A stretch of 64,000 nucleotides of DNA from Symbiodinium natans (taxonomy: Eukaryota; Sar; Dinophyceae; Suessiales; Symbiodiniaceae). Location: NCBI GenBank assembly GCA_905221605.1, contig CAJNDS010000405.1, forward strand, positions 1 through 64,000, written 5' to 3'. A model generated the notes under the pieces. The model was not told the origin of the DNA. It saw only the letters and a program-made list of their open reading frames with translations, and did no database searches. Shown piece by piece: positions 27,101-38,052 of this stretch. Within the stretch, counting starts at the first letter, position 1; the number at the start of each line of letters is the position of its first letter. The position numbers and the translations under genes were made by a program.

Positions 27101-30100
27101 CCCGAAACCCGAAACCCGAAACCGAAACCCTAAACCCTAAACCCTAAACCTCGCGTTTTGTAAGAGATCCTCGAACCCTACAAAAAAGGGGGTCAACAGG
27201 GTGCCACTGGGCTACCAAGTCCAGAGACCCCAGCAGGAAGCCCTCACCACCGTCAACTAAAGCCCTTGCGCCCCCGAACCCTTGCGTAAACCCTCAACCC
27301 TAAACTCCCTAAACCCTAAACCCTAAACCCTAAACCCTAAACCCTAAACCCTAAACCCAGAAGGGTTGAGGGTTTTGGGGGGTCTCTTTGGGGCTCGGGG
27401 CTTTCGGCCGGATAGGGCTCCGGGGCTTGACCGGGCTGCTGTTCCCAGATCTTCCAAAACTTCTGAATTAAGGAATATACCCCCGTAGGGTTTAGGGTTT
27501 AGGGTTTAGGGTTTAGGGTTTAGGGTTTAGGGTTTAGGGTTTAGGGTTAGTGAAGGAATATGCCCTAATTTGCACTAGGGATCCATATGAATTAGCGTAC
27601 ATTCCTTCATTAAGGTGTTTTGGAACATCTGGGCAAGTTGCCACAACAGCGGCTTAGGGTTTAGGGTCCGACGATAGGGTTTAGTGGAAACCACGGTTCT
27701 GTACTGTAACTTACCTTGCGCTCCTTAACCAGAACCCCAATAAACCCTGAAGCCTCCGTAAACTCTAAACCCTAAACCCTAATCCCCAAACCCCGATAAA
27801 CCCCGAAGCCTCCGTAAACTCTAAACCCAGACTAAACTCCTTGACAGCCTAAGCCCCGGTCTGTCAGCACAAGCAGAAAGCCAGCGTTTGGGGTAACCCT
27901 AAACCCTAAACCCTAAACCCTAAACTTACAGGTATCCTTTTTGCAGACGGACACTCTCAACCGACCTCTAGCAGCACATGCGGCGGTCCTAGGATGCCTG
28001 CATAAATTTGCAGGGCGAGAGGCTACCAGAAGTAGCTCACTACATAAAATACTGTAGCACCATCTGCTTATATATATATATATATACACGTTATATATAG
28101 TTTCCTGATGAATAAATAAACAACTACATATATATATATATATATATACATATGCATACATATATATATATATATACATATGTACATATGGCCTATGTAT
28201 ATGTATACGTATATGCATATGTATATGTATATCTAGATATATAGATAGAGAGACAAGCCATCTATCGACACGAAACACCTGGTGGGAGCTACTCCACCCA
28301 TGGCGCCATCATGTTGTTGTCATCCCGCAGCTTCCTCCTTACTGTTGGTTCAGGGTCAGGGTTAGGGTTTAGGGTTTAGGGTTTAGGGTTTAGGGTTTAG
28401 GGTTTAGGGTTTAGGGTTTAGGGTTTAGGGTTTAGGGTGTAGGGCGTAGGGTGTAGGGTGTAGGGTTTAGGGTTTGCCCCCTCCCCCCCCCCCCCCCCCC
28501 CCCCTATAGATACCCTCTAAGGGACGAGATTGGGTACCCTATACCCCGCCCTATATATACCCTTTAAGGGATTACATGGGGTACCCTATACCCTTCCCCC
28601 TGTATATACCCCTTTAAGGGGTGTCTTTAGGGTATCCTAAGTCCCCTATATATACCCTTTAAGGGATTCTATGGCGGCCCCCTATATATACCGATATACC
28701 CTCAAAGGGATGCTATAACCAACAGCAAGCTTCTCGGCCCCCGCTTCCGTCAAAAGCCGCACGATCTCCGCGTGGCCGGCGGACGAGGCGGCACCAAGGG
28801 CGGTCATTTTCCTGGCATGGCCCTTACAAATGACCATTGAACGTATTCTTCTAGTATATTCTTCTATATATGTATATAAACAAATACACATATATATATA
28901 TATATATTTTTTTTTCCCCCAAAAAAATATTAATCCTCTTTAAGCCAAAACCAGGGGAATACACATGGGAAAAGATGTCCCCCCCCCAAAATTGGGCCCG
29001 GTTTCGTATAGAGCCTGAAGTCCGAGGTGGGCACGTCCTTCTCTGCGCCCGCTGCCAGCAGCCGCTGGACCACCTCAAGGTGGCCTGTAGAAGCTGCGTG
29101 GATGAGAGCCTTAGGTTTAGGGTTTAGGGTTTAGGGTTTAGGGTTTAGGGTTTAGGGCTGCAAAGGAGCTGTCATCCCAACGTCGTCCATGGAGTCCTTG
29201 TCAGCCCCCGCTTCCAGCAACAAACGCACAATCTCGGAATGCCCTTCCTTACCCAGAGGGTTTAGGGTTTAGGGTCTAGGGTTTAGGGTTTAGGGTTTAG
29301 GGTCCATTTGTAGTACTACTGTGGAATTAGGCACCCAAAAGCCATACTACAGAGGGTTTTTGGGTACCTAATTCCAGAATGGTACTACAAATGGACCCTT
29401 CTTAGTTGTCCAGTAACCTTGGGGGAAAAAAGGTGAACCTTTGGGATTCTAAAGGGGATTCTACTAGCAAAAAAGAAAGGTTAAAGGTTATCTACTCATA
29501 CTACTAGGCTTCGGAGGCTGCACAGGCAAGAGCTGTTTTGCCGGTATGGAAGCGCCGCTCATTCTTGGCAGCGCCAGCTTTGAGCAACAGGCGAGTGGCC
29601 TCCGCGTGACCTGCCTCGGCTGTCCAGTAACCTAGGATTAAAAAGGGTGCCCTTTTTGGCTTAAAGGGGTTTAGAAGGGAACCTTAACCCCTAAACCCCA
29701 AACCCCAAACCCTAAACCCTAAACCCTAAACCCTAAACCCCTCAAAAAGCGAATAAGGGCACTACTGGGGCATCCTAGCTGCATTCGCAGCATGAATGAG
29801 AGGTGTCATCCCTACGCCATCCATCGCGTCCTTGTCAACACCAGCTTTAAGCCTTGGCAGCCCAGTAGCCATATGAAGTAGGGTATATATATATATATAT
29901 ATATATTTCTTGTACCCCCAAAAAGGACACCAGGTATATACCACCAATGTTAAAAGGGAACCTTACAATACACTCACCAAAAACAGTATATCCTACTTCA
30001 TATCATGATAAGGGCACCCTTTTTTGGGTGGGTTACTTTATAAGAAAGCCTTGATTCAAAAAAAGGGCAAAGGGTACCACTGGGCTACCGAGAAGCAGCA

Positions 30101-33100
30101 ACTGCACAATCTCAGCATGACCTGCCGCGGCTGCGCAACCGAGGGCGGTCGTGCCCGAACCGAAGCCATGCAGATCCTTGGCAGCCCCAGCTTCCAGCAG
30201 CAGTCGCACCACCTCCGCGTGGCCCGCGGAGGACGCGTGCATGAGAGCCGTCATGCCGACGTGGTCCATTGTGTCCTTGTAGAGCCCAATATCCCTTAAT
30301 CAGGGAATATGGCATAATTTACACCGGGATCCTTAGTATGATTTAAGGAATATGCCTTACTTGCGGGATTTTGGGGTGTTTGGGTCCTTGTCAGCGCCCG
30401 CATCCAGCAGCAAGCGGACGATCTCAACATGGCTTGACGAAGAGGCGCACCCCAGTGCCGTCATACCAAGCTCATCAGTAGTGTCCTTGTCAACACCGGC
30501 TTGCAGCAGCATACGAGCGACGTTGACGTGACCGTTGACAGCAGCGTAGTCCACCAGCTCGTTCGCTGCTTCATCTCTCTTCTCAGGGCTGCAGACGGCC
30601 AATAATACCAACCTTGCGCGGGGGGGGGGGGGGGGGGGGGGGGGAACCAAAGGAACTCTTAAGTTGTGATCTTACAATTTTTTTAAGGTGCAAAATATGC
30701 ATAAACGCTTACATTTGAATACAAAAAACTTGTACTTGTGCATATCACGTTCAACCCTCATTCTTGGGCACCGGGAGCATAGGACCCCGTCACTTGGGCT
30801 CGTTCAGTCCCAAGGAACTGTAACCCTAAACCCTATACCCTAAACCCTATACCCTAAACCCTATAAACCCTAAACCCTATAAACCCTAAACCCTTCAGTC
30901 CCCAAGGAACTGCAAGTCCATCGGCCGGTCCAGCTGGAACGCATCCTCCAAACAGCAGTTGCCGCGCAGAAGCCGCTGAAGGCTGATTGGGAAGCCATGC
31001 CGTGATCCTTAGCAACACGAGGTGTGATGAGACGCGAGACACAAGGGCTAAGGGTTTAGGGTTTGGGGCTTGGGGTTTAGTTTACGGTTCAAAGTTTAGG
31101 CCTTAGGGATTCCGATGTTGAACGCGATGCGACATCACGAGGCACGAGGCGACAGTCGAGACTCAAAGCGCGAGGCAGGAGCTGCGTTACGAAACGAGAC
31201 GCTGAACACGGCACGTGACCGCTGAGATGTGAAGCGCTCCTGAGTGTGGAACTGTGGCCCAGGGGCCCACGTGCCTATGTAGTACATACTTGGGCATTAA
31301 AAGGTGTTCCCATGTAGCAGCTTTAGAGCCCAGGTATTTTGCTATTATATAGTACATATATAGGTAGAACATAGGTACATGGGCCCTTGTAGGAATATTT
31401 TAATATTCAGAATAGCAATTTTGATAATATTCATAATATTAATAATATTTGTAATATTAATAATATTAATAATATTAATAATATTTGTAATATTAATAAT
31501 ATTAATAATATTAATAATATTAATAATATTAATAATATTAATAATATTAATAATATTAATAATATTAATAATATTAATAATATTAATAGTATTAAGAATA
31601 TTAATAATATTAATCATATTAATAATAATAATAGTATGAATAATTTTAATAACATTGATAATATTATTAATATTGATAATATTAATAATATTGATAATCT
31701 TATTAATATTGATAATATGAATAATATGGATAACGGGCCAACCCGTTTGGCGGGTCCCTGAGGCGACGAGAGAAGCTTCGCCGCCCTTTCGGGGCAAGAT
31801 GGGGAACAGTCCTTTTGCACCCTATATACATACATATGCATATACACAAGTAACTGAACAAGTGTATATGTATATGTGTATATATATATGTGCATTTGTA
31901 GAATGTATGTAATATTATACATACAATTCGACATGCTAGCGTAGACTGCGTCTTTGAGCAAACTAGTATCAACATATACAACGTATACAAACACAAATCA
32001 GAGCGAGCGTTTTGGCCAGGCGCGTAGCCGTTGCTTCAAGAACCGCACGTCGCTTGGCTCCCAGCTGTCAGTGTCCAGGGCCAAGAGCTCTTGTCCCGAA
32101 GTCGCCCAAACGCGCAACATGGTTTAGGGTCTAGGGTTTAGGGGTTTAAGGGTTTAAGGGTGTAAGGGTTTAAGGGTTTAAGGGTTTAAGGGTTTAAGGG
32201 TTTAAGGGTTTAAGGGTTTAAGGGTTTAAGGGTTTAAGGGTTTAAGGGTTTAAGGGTTTAAGGGTTTAAGGGTTTCGGGCATTCGGGTTTAGGGCTTTTT
32301 CAGGTTTAGGGTTCTAGGGTTCAGGGTTTTGGGTTGGATAGGCTGAAGGGAATTTCAGAGAGCTCGTAGGCTTCGGCGCTTTCAGGGTGGGGGCCAAGCA
32401 GGTGAATAACCTGATTCCTCTGGCCATGGGTGAGCTTTGCAGGGTTTGGCGGAGTGTTGGGCGTGGGCTTAGGTAGGGTTTAGGGTTTAGGGTTTAGGGT
32501 TTAGGGTTTAGGGTTTAGGGTTTAGGGTTTAGGGTTTAGGGTTTAGGGTTTAGGGTTTAGGGTTTAGGGTTTAGGGTTTAGGGTTTAGGGTTTAGGGTTT
32601 AGGGTTTAGGGTTTAGGGTTTAGGGTTTAGGGTTTAGGGTTTAGGGTTTACGTTCTAAGAACGAGGTAGGGGTGAGGGAAGTGGTTCTTCAATAACAAGC
32701 GTGCCCCGGCGCGAAAAGAAACGCCTGCGGAGACGCAAAAGGAAGCTTTAGGGTTTGGGGTTGAGGGTTTGGGGTTTAGGGTTGCTGAGGCGAGTCTCAG
32801 GCTTTCTAGGTAAGAGTTGGGATGGCTCCTCCCTTTTTCTAGCAGTGCTAAACAGGGATTCCGGTACCCCCTACTAGAATCCCGATTTAGGGGAACATCG
32901 CGGGTCAGGGATGAGGGTTTCGGGTTTTGGGGGTTTATGAAGCCCCAAACCCTCGACCCTAAACCCTAAACCCTAAACCCTAAACCCTAAATCCTGAGCT
33001 TCTAGCAGCGCCTTCCCTGGCGGTCCGTTCTGCTTCCTATGAGCGTGTTAGGGTTGAGGGTTGCGACTGGCGAGAATGCAAGGCCTCTTTTCTAGGGTTT

Positions 33101-33424
33101 AGGGCTAGGGTTTAGGGTTTAGGGTTTAGGGTTTAGGGTTTAGGGTTTAGGGTTTAGGGTTTAGGGTTTAGGGTTTAGGGTTTAGGGTTTAGGGTTTAGG
33201 GTTTAGGGTTTAGGGTTTAGGGTTTGAAAGCGACCTCTAATTTAGAGACAACGGCTGCGTGGATGTCTGAGTTAAGATAAGCTTGAGGACGAGATGAAGG
33301 GTTTAGGGTTTAGCTAATTTAGGGTTTAGGTGTTTAGGGCAACATGGGACCCGAATGAAAGATCAACTTTCTGCTGAAAGGCCAGTTGCAGGAATGAGAC
33401 CCCTGGACCCTATAAGCCTAAACC

Positions 33425-33498
<74 letters not shown>

Positions 33499-34663
33499 AC
33501 CCTAAACCCTAAACCCTAAACCCTAAACCCTACGCTTCGGCCTCTGGCAGCTTCTGGAAACAGACCTTGTCCGCGGATTGGCCTGGCTCTTTGCTTGGAG
33601 TGTCGGGTTTGATTAGGGTTGAGGGCATAATGAGGGTTTAGGGTTTAGGGTTTAGGGTTTAGGGTTTAGGGTTTAGGGTTTAGGGTTCAGCTAGGGTTTA
33701 GGGCTGAATCCGCGTTGAGGGTTTAACTCGGCTTTAGGGTTTAATTAGGGATTAGGGTTTAGGCGGGGAAGAGGGGGTGGGCATAATCAAAACTTCTGAG
33801 TCTGGTTCAATGGCTTGAGGGAATTTGGGGAACCATGACCCTAAACCCTAAACCCTAAACCCTAAACCCGGGGGCTTCCTAGATTTGAGGGTTTAAGGAA
33901 GCATCAAGGAGCTCTCATGGTTTAGGGTTGAGGGTTGCGGGGTTGAGGTATTCTTGTTTGTGGGTGGGGGTTTAGGGTCTTCGGGCGTAGCGTCAGGGGT
34001 TGTTAGGGCCTTTCAGGGTGTTCAATAGGGTTTAGGGCTAGAACTACTGAACCCTAAACCCCGAAACCCTAGACTCTAAACCCCTAAAACCTGAACCCTA
34101 AACCCTGAAGTACTGAACTGGGCAAGCGGCAGTCACCATAGCTGTCGCCCAGGACGTCGGTCTTTCCTTGTGAATCCCCATGGGGACTTGAAGCACTTAG
34201 GGTTTAGAATCAGGGCTCGAGGGCTTATACACTTGTTCCTTGAGGGCTTCTATAACTTTTAGGGTTGGGATGTTCCCCCTCGTACTAAACTAACAGTCCT
34301 TCATGGGGATTTTAATTCGGGGGTACGATCGTCCCTATGAAGGACTGCTAGCATAAGTTTAGGGTTTGAGGGGCCCTTAAGTTAGGGAGTTGAAGTTTTG
34401 GACAGTTGTGAACTCTCAGCCCTGACCATCTGCAAGAAATGAACTCTCAGAGAGACCCCACATTTCAGGCCTGCAAAAAACATCCCTGAATGGGACCTCC
34501 ATACCCCTAAGCCCTGAGCCCTAAGCCCTAAACCCTAAACCCTAAACCCGCCCTAAACCCCCCCCAACTCAACGTCCCAGCGGCCTGTCGGCCAGGAGGC
34601 ACCCTCCGAAAACCACCAGAACTTCTCGTACTTCGTGCTGCCCACGGTGATGGAGCCGTAGGT
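17214..34663 (-). CDS. Gene A: many-exon Cys-containing protein, paralogue of gene C
   Basis: Fourteen exons in transcript order: 34585-34663, 34128-34166, 26762-26805, 26121-26160, 25110-25163, 24933-25006, 24195-24223, 23504-23561, 22789-22844, 20822-20873, 19838-19901, 19216-19253, 18027-18072, 17214-17251. Phases agree at every join and the total is 711 nt (237 codons). Donors are GC except GA after exons 25110, 22789 and 18027. Acceptors are all AG. Peptide landmarks are [71 protein letters not shown] and [12 protein letters not shown]. The family is not recognised; Cys content suggests an extracellular or lumenal protein. Exon 22789-22844 is chosen on phase alone. Neither end is identified. 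The first two exons are separated from the rest by a complete ankyrin gene, so they could instead belong elsewhere. Confidence 0.65.
18390..18490. repeat. Variant array (GGGGTTTA)n
   Basis: A homogeneous octamer version of the telomeric unit with an extra G, repeated about ten times, inside a gene A intron. Confidence 0.85.
19320..19610. mobile_element. Two IR-6 type elements (TAGTAGCTTTAGGG / TATACTTGGGC)
   Basis: The motifs CTACTATATACTTGGG and ATATAGTAGCTTTAGGG recur as imperfect inverted halves at 19328-19400 and again at 19515-19605. Related copies lie near 31270-31370, 36630-36735 and 51610-51705. Confidence 0.6.
20893..21020. repeat. Interstitial telomere-like array (TTTAGGG)n
   Basis: About eighteen near-perfect heptamers followed by a poly-C run, in the gene A intron upstream of exon 20822-20873. 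Confidence 0.95.
21128..21264. repeat. TA-rich microsatellite cluster
   Basis: (TA)n, (TTTA)n and TATG repeats. Open frames over it are low-complexity artefacts. A (CA)n tract follows at about 21367-21386. Confidence 0.9.
22274..22375. mobile_element. IR-1 element, flush with a telomeric tract
   Basis: Begins GGGATGTTCCCCCTTACACG directly after TTTAGGGTTA and ends GTGCACATCCCA. The left terminus and the telomeric unit share their GGG, so the element edge coincides with the repeat edge. Confidence 0.85.
22933..23009. repeat. Interstitial telomere-like array (CCCTAAA)n
   Basis: Ten or eleven perfect heptamers between an open minus island (22850-22930, contains [17 protein letters not shown]) and unique sequence. 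It lies within a gene A intron. Confidence 0.95.
23735..23830. repeat. Direct repeat of about 30 bp
   Basis: CAGCTGACAAGCCGAG is followed about 58 bp later by CAGCTGACAAGGCGAG, both leading into GTAAA. It is in the gene A intron between exons 24195-24223 and 23504-23561. Confidence 0.7.
23951..24150. mobile_element. IR-5 left half running into a telomeric tract
   Basis: GACCCAAGAGTAACCCAGGA is the IR-5 left terminus. It is followed by GGATACCCTTGTTGC and then a long CCCTAAA-like stretch, with no matching right terminus. It looks like an element interrupted or truncated by telomeric repeats. Confidence 0.55.
25764..25869. mobile_element. IR-3 family inverted-repeat element
   Basis: Termini AAAGAGCCCAATACCCC and ATATTGGGCTCTTT with AATTAAGGAATATA arms inside. 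The same family forms intron 3 of the ankyrin gene (30276-30386) and recurs at 45648-45755. Confidence 0.9.
25931..26113. mobile_element. IR-5 element with telomeric repeat in its loop
   Basis: Left terminus GACCCAAGAGTAACCCAGGA and right terminus CCTACTCTGGGTCCTAGG are inverted. Between them lies a CCCTAAA/CCCTACA tract. The right terminus sits eight bases from gene A exon 26121-26160, so this element supplies the 5' end of that intron. Confidence 0.85.
26410..26491. repeat. Variant array (CCCTGAA)n
   Basis: Ten or so CCCTGAA heptamers in an almost pure run, preceded by poly-C. It is a single-base variant of the telomeric unit, fixed throughout the array. Confidence 0.9.
26604..26696. mobile_element. 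IR-1 element, expanded poly-G near right end
   Basis: GGGATGTGCTCCCTGATACT and ACTAACAGTCC on the left; the right arm ends GGGGACATCC after a run of more than ten G. Confidence 0.7.
27062..27219. mobile_element. IR-4 element containing (CCCGAAA)n/(CCCTAAA)n
   Basis: Left terminus TAGCCCAGCAGCCATATGAC and right terminus GGGTGCCACTGGGCTACC. The loop is a CCCGAAA run followed by CCCTAAA units. It is homologous to intron 4 of the ankyrin gene, where the loop differs. Confidence 0.8.
27444..27633. mobile_element. IR-2 element with a telomeric array inserted in one arm
   Basis: Termini CCCAGATCTTCCAAAA and TTTTGGAACATCTGGG. A (TTTAGGG)n array at 27486-27547 splits the element. The compact copy at 4997-5082 and the copy at 41224-41334 have no such insert, so the telomeric tract is additional to the element. 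Confidence 0.85.
28289..32120 (-). CDS. Ubiquitin-like N-terminus plus eight ankyrin repeats, ten exons
   Basis: Exons: 32024-32120 (ATG at 32118-32120), 30911-31007, 30387-30612, 30097-30275, 29783-29852, 29513-29614, 29170-29247, 29015-29109, 28734-28811, 28289-28334 (stop 28289-28291). Phases match at all nine joins, giving 1068 nt and 355 residues. Residues 1 to about 72 resemble the ubiquitin-like N-terminus of dinoflagellate ankyrin proteins ([36 protein letters not shown]). From about residue 80 there are eight ankyrin repeats of the form [26 protein letters not shown]. Ankyrin repeats bind proteins; the partner is unknown. Donors are five GC, three GA and one GT, all with AG acceptors. 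Seven introns carry 4-8 nt direct repeats across the splice sites. The ATG abuts a telomere-like array, so a further upstream exon cannot be excluded. Confidence 0.88.
28335..28733 (-). repeat. Ankyrin gene intron 9: telomeric array, poly-C and tandem CCCTATATATACC units
   Basis: GA-AG intron with a 6-nt direct repeat GAAGCT at both ends. It holds a TTTAGGG array (28353-28472), a run of about twenty C, and four to five diverged units of about 50 bp containing TATATACCCTTTAAGGG, each a small palindrome. Similar units occur near 5640-5700. Confidence 0.8.
28812..29014 (-). other. Ankyrin gene intron 8
   Basis: GC-AG intron of 203 nt, flanked by CAGG direct repeats. It contains a TA microsatellite and a poly-C run. 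No clear inverted-repeat element or telomeric array was seen in it. Confidence 0.75.
29110..29169 (-). repeat. Ankyrin gene intron 7: 60-nt intron made of telomeric repeat
   Basis: On the minus strand it begins GCTCCTTTGCAG and then consists of CCCTAAA units, ending CCTAAG. The exons on both sides join in frame (GMTA then LIHAAS, a standard ankyrin junction). GCTC is repeated at the intron start and at the start of the next exon. The AG acceptor comes from a CCTAAG variant at the end of the tract. Confidence 0.88.
29248..29512 (-). mobile_element. Ankyrin gene intron 6: two inverted-repeat elements plus telomeric array
   Basis: GA-AG intron flanked by GAAG direct repeats. One element (about 29405-29514) is related to the duplicated element at 47707-47880. 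A second (about 29305-29397) is a long hairpin with termini GGTCCATTTGTAGTAC and GTACTACAAATGGACC. A TTTAGGG array (29258-29304) abuts the hairpin. Confidence 0.85.
29615..29782 (-). mobile_element. Ankyrin gene intron 5: IR-4 type element with telomeric repeat in the loop
   Basis: GC-AG intron flanked by GCAG direct repeats. The element has TGTCCAGTAACCTAGGATTA at one end and CACTACTGGGGCATCCTAG at the other, with CCCTAAA units at about 29697-29738. It is similar to the element near 5724-5830, which lacks the telomeric tract. Confidence 0.85.
29853..30096 (-). mobile_element. Ankyrin gene intron 4: IR-4 element
   Basis: GC-AG intron flanked by GCTT direct repeats. Plus-strand termini are GCAGCCCAGTAGCCATATGA and GTACCACTGGGCTACC, an inverted repeat that extends to the intron edges. 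The element therefore accounts for essentially the whole intron. A TA microsatellite lies inside. Confidence 0.88.
30276..30386 (-). mobile_element. Ankyrin gene intron 3: IR-3 element
   Basis: GA-AG intron of 111 nt flanked by the 8-nt direct repeat ACAAGGAC. The content is an IR-3 element (AGAGCCCAATATCCC, then an inverted half ending near TTTGGG). Exons on both sides meet at the conserved ankyrin AGADKD motif. Confidence 0.88.
30613..30910 (-). other. Ankyrin gene intron 2
   Basis: The only GT-AG intron of this gene, 298 nt. It holds a poly-G tract next to the acceptor and several CCCTATA/CCCTAAA units (about 30822-30893). GTT is repeated at both ends. No inverted-repeat element was recognised. 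Confidence 0.75.
31008..32023 (-). other. Ankyrin gene intron 1, with AATAATATT microsatellite
   Basis: GC-AG intron of 1016 nt, the longest in this gene. It contains an IR-6 type element (31270-31370), an almost pure AATAATATT array (about 31425-31720) and TA-rich sequence. The long open frames across the array are low-complexity artefacts. Confidence 0.75.
32121..32275. repeat. Variant array (GGGTTTAA)n upstream of the ankyrin ATG
   Basis: A homogeneous octamer array of about sixteen units begins within a few bases of the initiator ATG (minus strand). It may be 5' leader, promoter-proximal sequence, or an intron following an unseen upstream exon. Confidence 0.85.
32472..32650. repeat. Longest telomere-like array in the window (TTTAGGG)n
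   Basis: About twenty-five near-perfect heptamers. It is internal and flanked by unique sequence, so it is not a chromosome end. Confidence 0.97.
33427..33500. repeat. Variant array (CCCTCAA)n
   Basis: Ten or eleven identical CCCTCAA units followed by CCCTAAA units, with a sharp switch from one version to the other. Confidence 0.92.
34265..34354. mobile_element. IR-1 element whose right terminus is replaced by TTTAGGG
   Basis: The left end TTGGGATGTTCCCCCTCGTA is intact. The right arm runs GAAGGACTGCTAGCATAAG and then changes to TTTAGGG at the point where GGGGAACATCCCA is expected. Confidence 0.8.
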
Positions 34664-34714
34664 CTCCAGGGGGTTTGGGGTTTAGGGTTTAGGAGACCCC
34701 GTCAATAAGCAGGG

Positions 34715-36535
<1,821 letters not shown>

Positions 36536-38052
36536 CTATTGACGCGGTATGGGGTTTAGGGTGTAAGGTAGGGGCAGAGGGATGCTATGTCTAGAGTTAA
36601 GTTAAGCCCGCCCTAAACCCTAAAAATATAGTGCTATCTCCCTAAGGATCCGTGTATCTGAATAGGAATATACATGAAGCTACTATATAGGAACCCTTTT
36701 TAAGGCCCAAGTATGTACTACATAATGTACAGTGCGGACCCTAAACCCCAAACCCTGGACCCTAAACCCTAAACCCCCAAACCCCAAACTTTAAACCCCA
36801 AACCCCAAACCCTAAACCCTCTAAACCCCAAACCCTAAACCATAAACCCTAAACCCTAAACCATGAACCCCAAACCCTAAACACTAAACCCCAAACCCGA
36901 AGACCGAAACCCCAAACCCTAAATCCTAGCCCTATACCGTAAACCCTAAACCCCAAACCCTCTAAACCCCAAACCCTAAACCCTCTAAACCCCAAACCCT
37001 AAACCCCAATCCCTAAACCCGAAACCCCAAACCCCAAACCCTAAACCCTAGCCCTAAACCCTAAACCCCAAACCCCAAACCCTACCCCAAACAATGCTAT
37101 CTGTCAGGCCTTGGAGCTGGTGGCGGAGTACGTGTCGATGTGCGCGTCGGGCTGGGCGGCGAGACAAGGTGTTACAGGGCTGCTATTCGGGGTTTAGGGT
37201 TTAGGGCTAGGGTTTAGGGTATAGGGTTTAGGGCTTGGGGTTTAGGGTTTGGGGTTTAGGGTTTATATAGGGCTAGGGTTTAGGTGCTATTGGCTGATAT
37301 TCGGGGCTTAGGGTTTCTATCGGGCTAGGGTTTAGGGCTAGGGTTTAGGGTTTAGGGTTTGGGGTTTGGGGTTAGGGTTTGGTGTGACGGGTTTGGGGCT
37401 TGGGGTTTGGGGGCTTGGGGTTTGGGGGTTAGGGGTTTGGGGTTTAGGGTTTAGGGTTTGGGGTTTGGGGTTTAGGGTTTAGGGTTTGGGGTTTGGGGTT
37501 TAGGGTTTAGGGTTGGGCCTACCAGGCGTCTAGGGTTCATAAGGTTCATAGACGGGGTTTAGAGTTTAAGTTGCAAGTGACAAAAAGGAAGCTGAAGCAT
37601 GGTTCTCTTTGGGTCCTCATCATCTAGACGCTAAACGCTAAACCTTGAAGGTTGACAAGTTGTGCATTGAAGGGCCATGCCTCCAACATCAGAGTACTGA
37701 AGTGTGATGAAACAGCAGAGCAAAGAGTGTCGGGTACGGAAAGCTCATGCCAGTCCCAGCCCTAAACCCTAAACCCAAACTACGCCCGGCCTATCCACAC
37801 ATGGGGCTTAGTTAAGGTTGTTTGGGGGGCAGTTTGACTGCTGAGGCAACCGGCAGGCTACGTGCAAAACAGACCACTTTTCTGGCAGTTTTTGGGCGAA
37901 TTTGGACCCGCGTTTTTCTTACTACGTTGACAAGCACGAACAGCTGCCATATTAACGACAAACCTAAGCCCTTATAAACCCTAAACCCGAAACCGTACAC
38001 CCGAAACCCTAAACCCTAAACCCTAAACCCCCGCCCCACGAAGCCACGCGGC
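36536..38052. other. Degenerate telomere-like region with one likely exon
   Basis: 36730-37090 is degenerate CCCTAAA/CCCCAAA and 37190-37520 degenerate TTTAGGG. Between them a minus island at about 37110-37165 encodes DAHIDTYSATSSK after an AG and before a GC donor, and is a candidate later exon of gene C. Another island at about 37625-37680 (GGMALQCTTCQPS) and one at 37830-37975 are open but unphased. Confidence 0.45.

Larger units (their letters stand above)
32276..34127. other. Gene A intron or intergenic repeat region
   Basis: Several large telomere-like arrays (32472-32650, 33097-33224, 33640-33690, 33838-33868), a (CCCTCAA)n variant array (33427-33500) and a degenerate IR-1-like element near 32818-32900. 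Short unique islands separate the arrays and I could not assign them to exons. Confidence 0.7.

Noticed and set aside
28335-29782. CT-AG or GC-CA splice borders at ankyrin introns 5 and 9
   Set aside because: My first joins gave these and three extra residues in repeat five. Shifting within the duplicated GCAG and GAAGCT gave GC-AG and GA-AG borders, a normal repeat length and the same frame.
31345-31797. Asn/Ile-rich open frame over the AATAATATT array
   Set aside because: Microsatellite inside ankyrin intron 1; absence of stops follows from the repeat unit.
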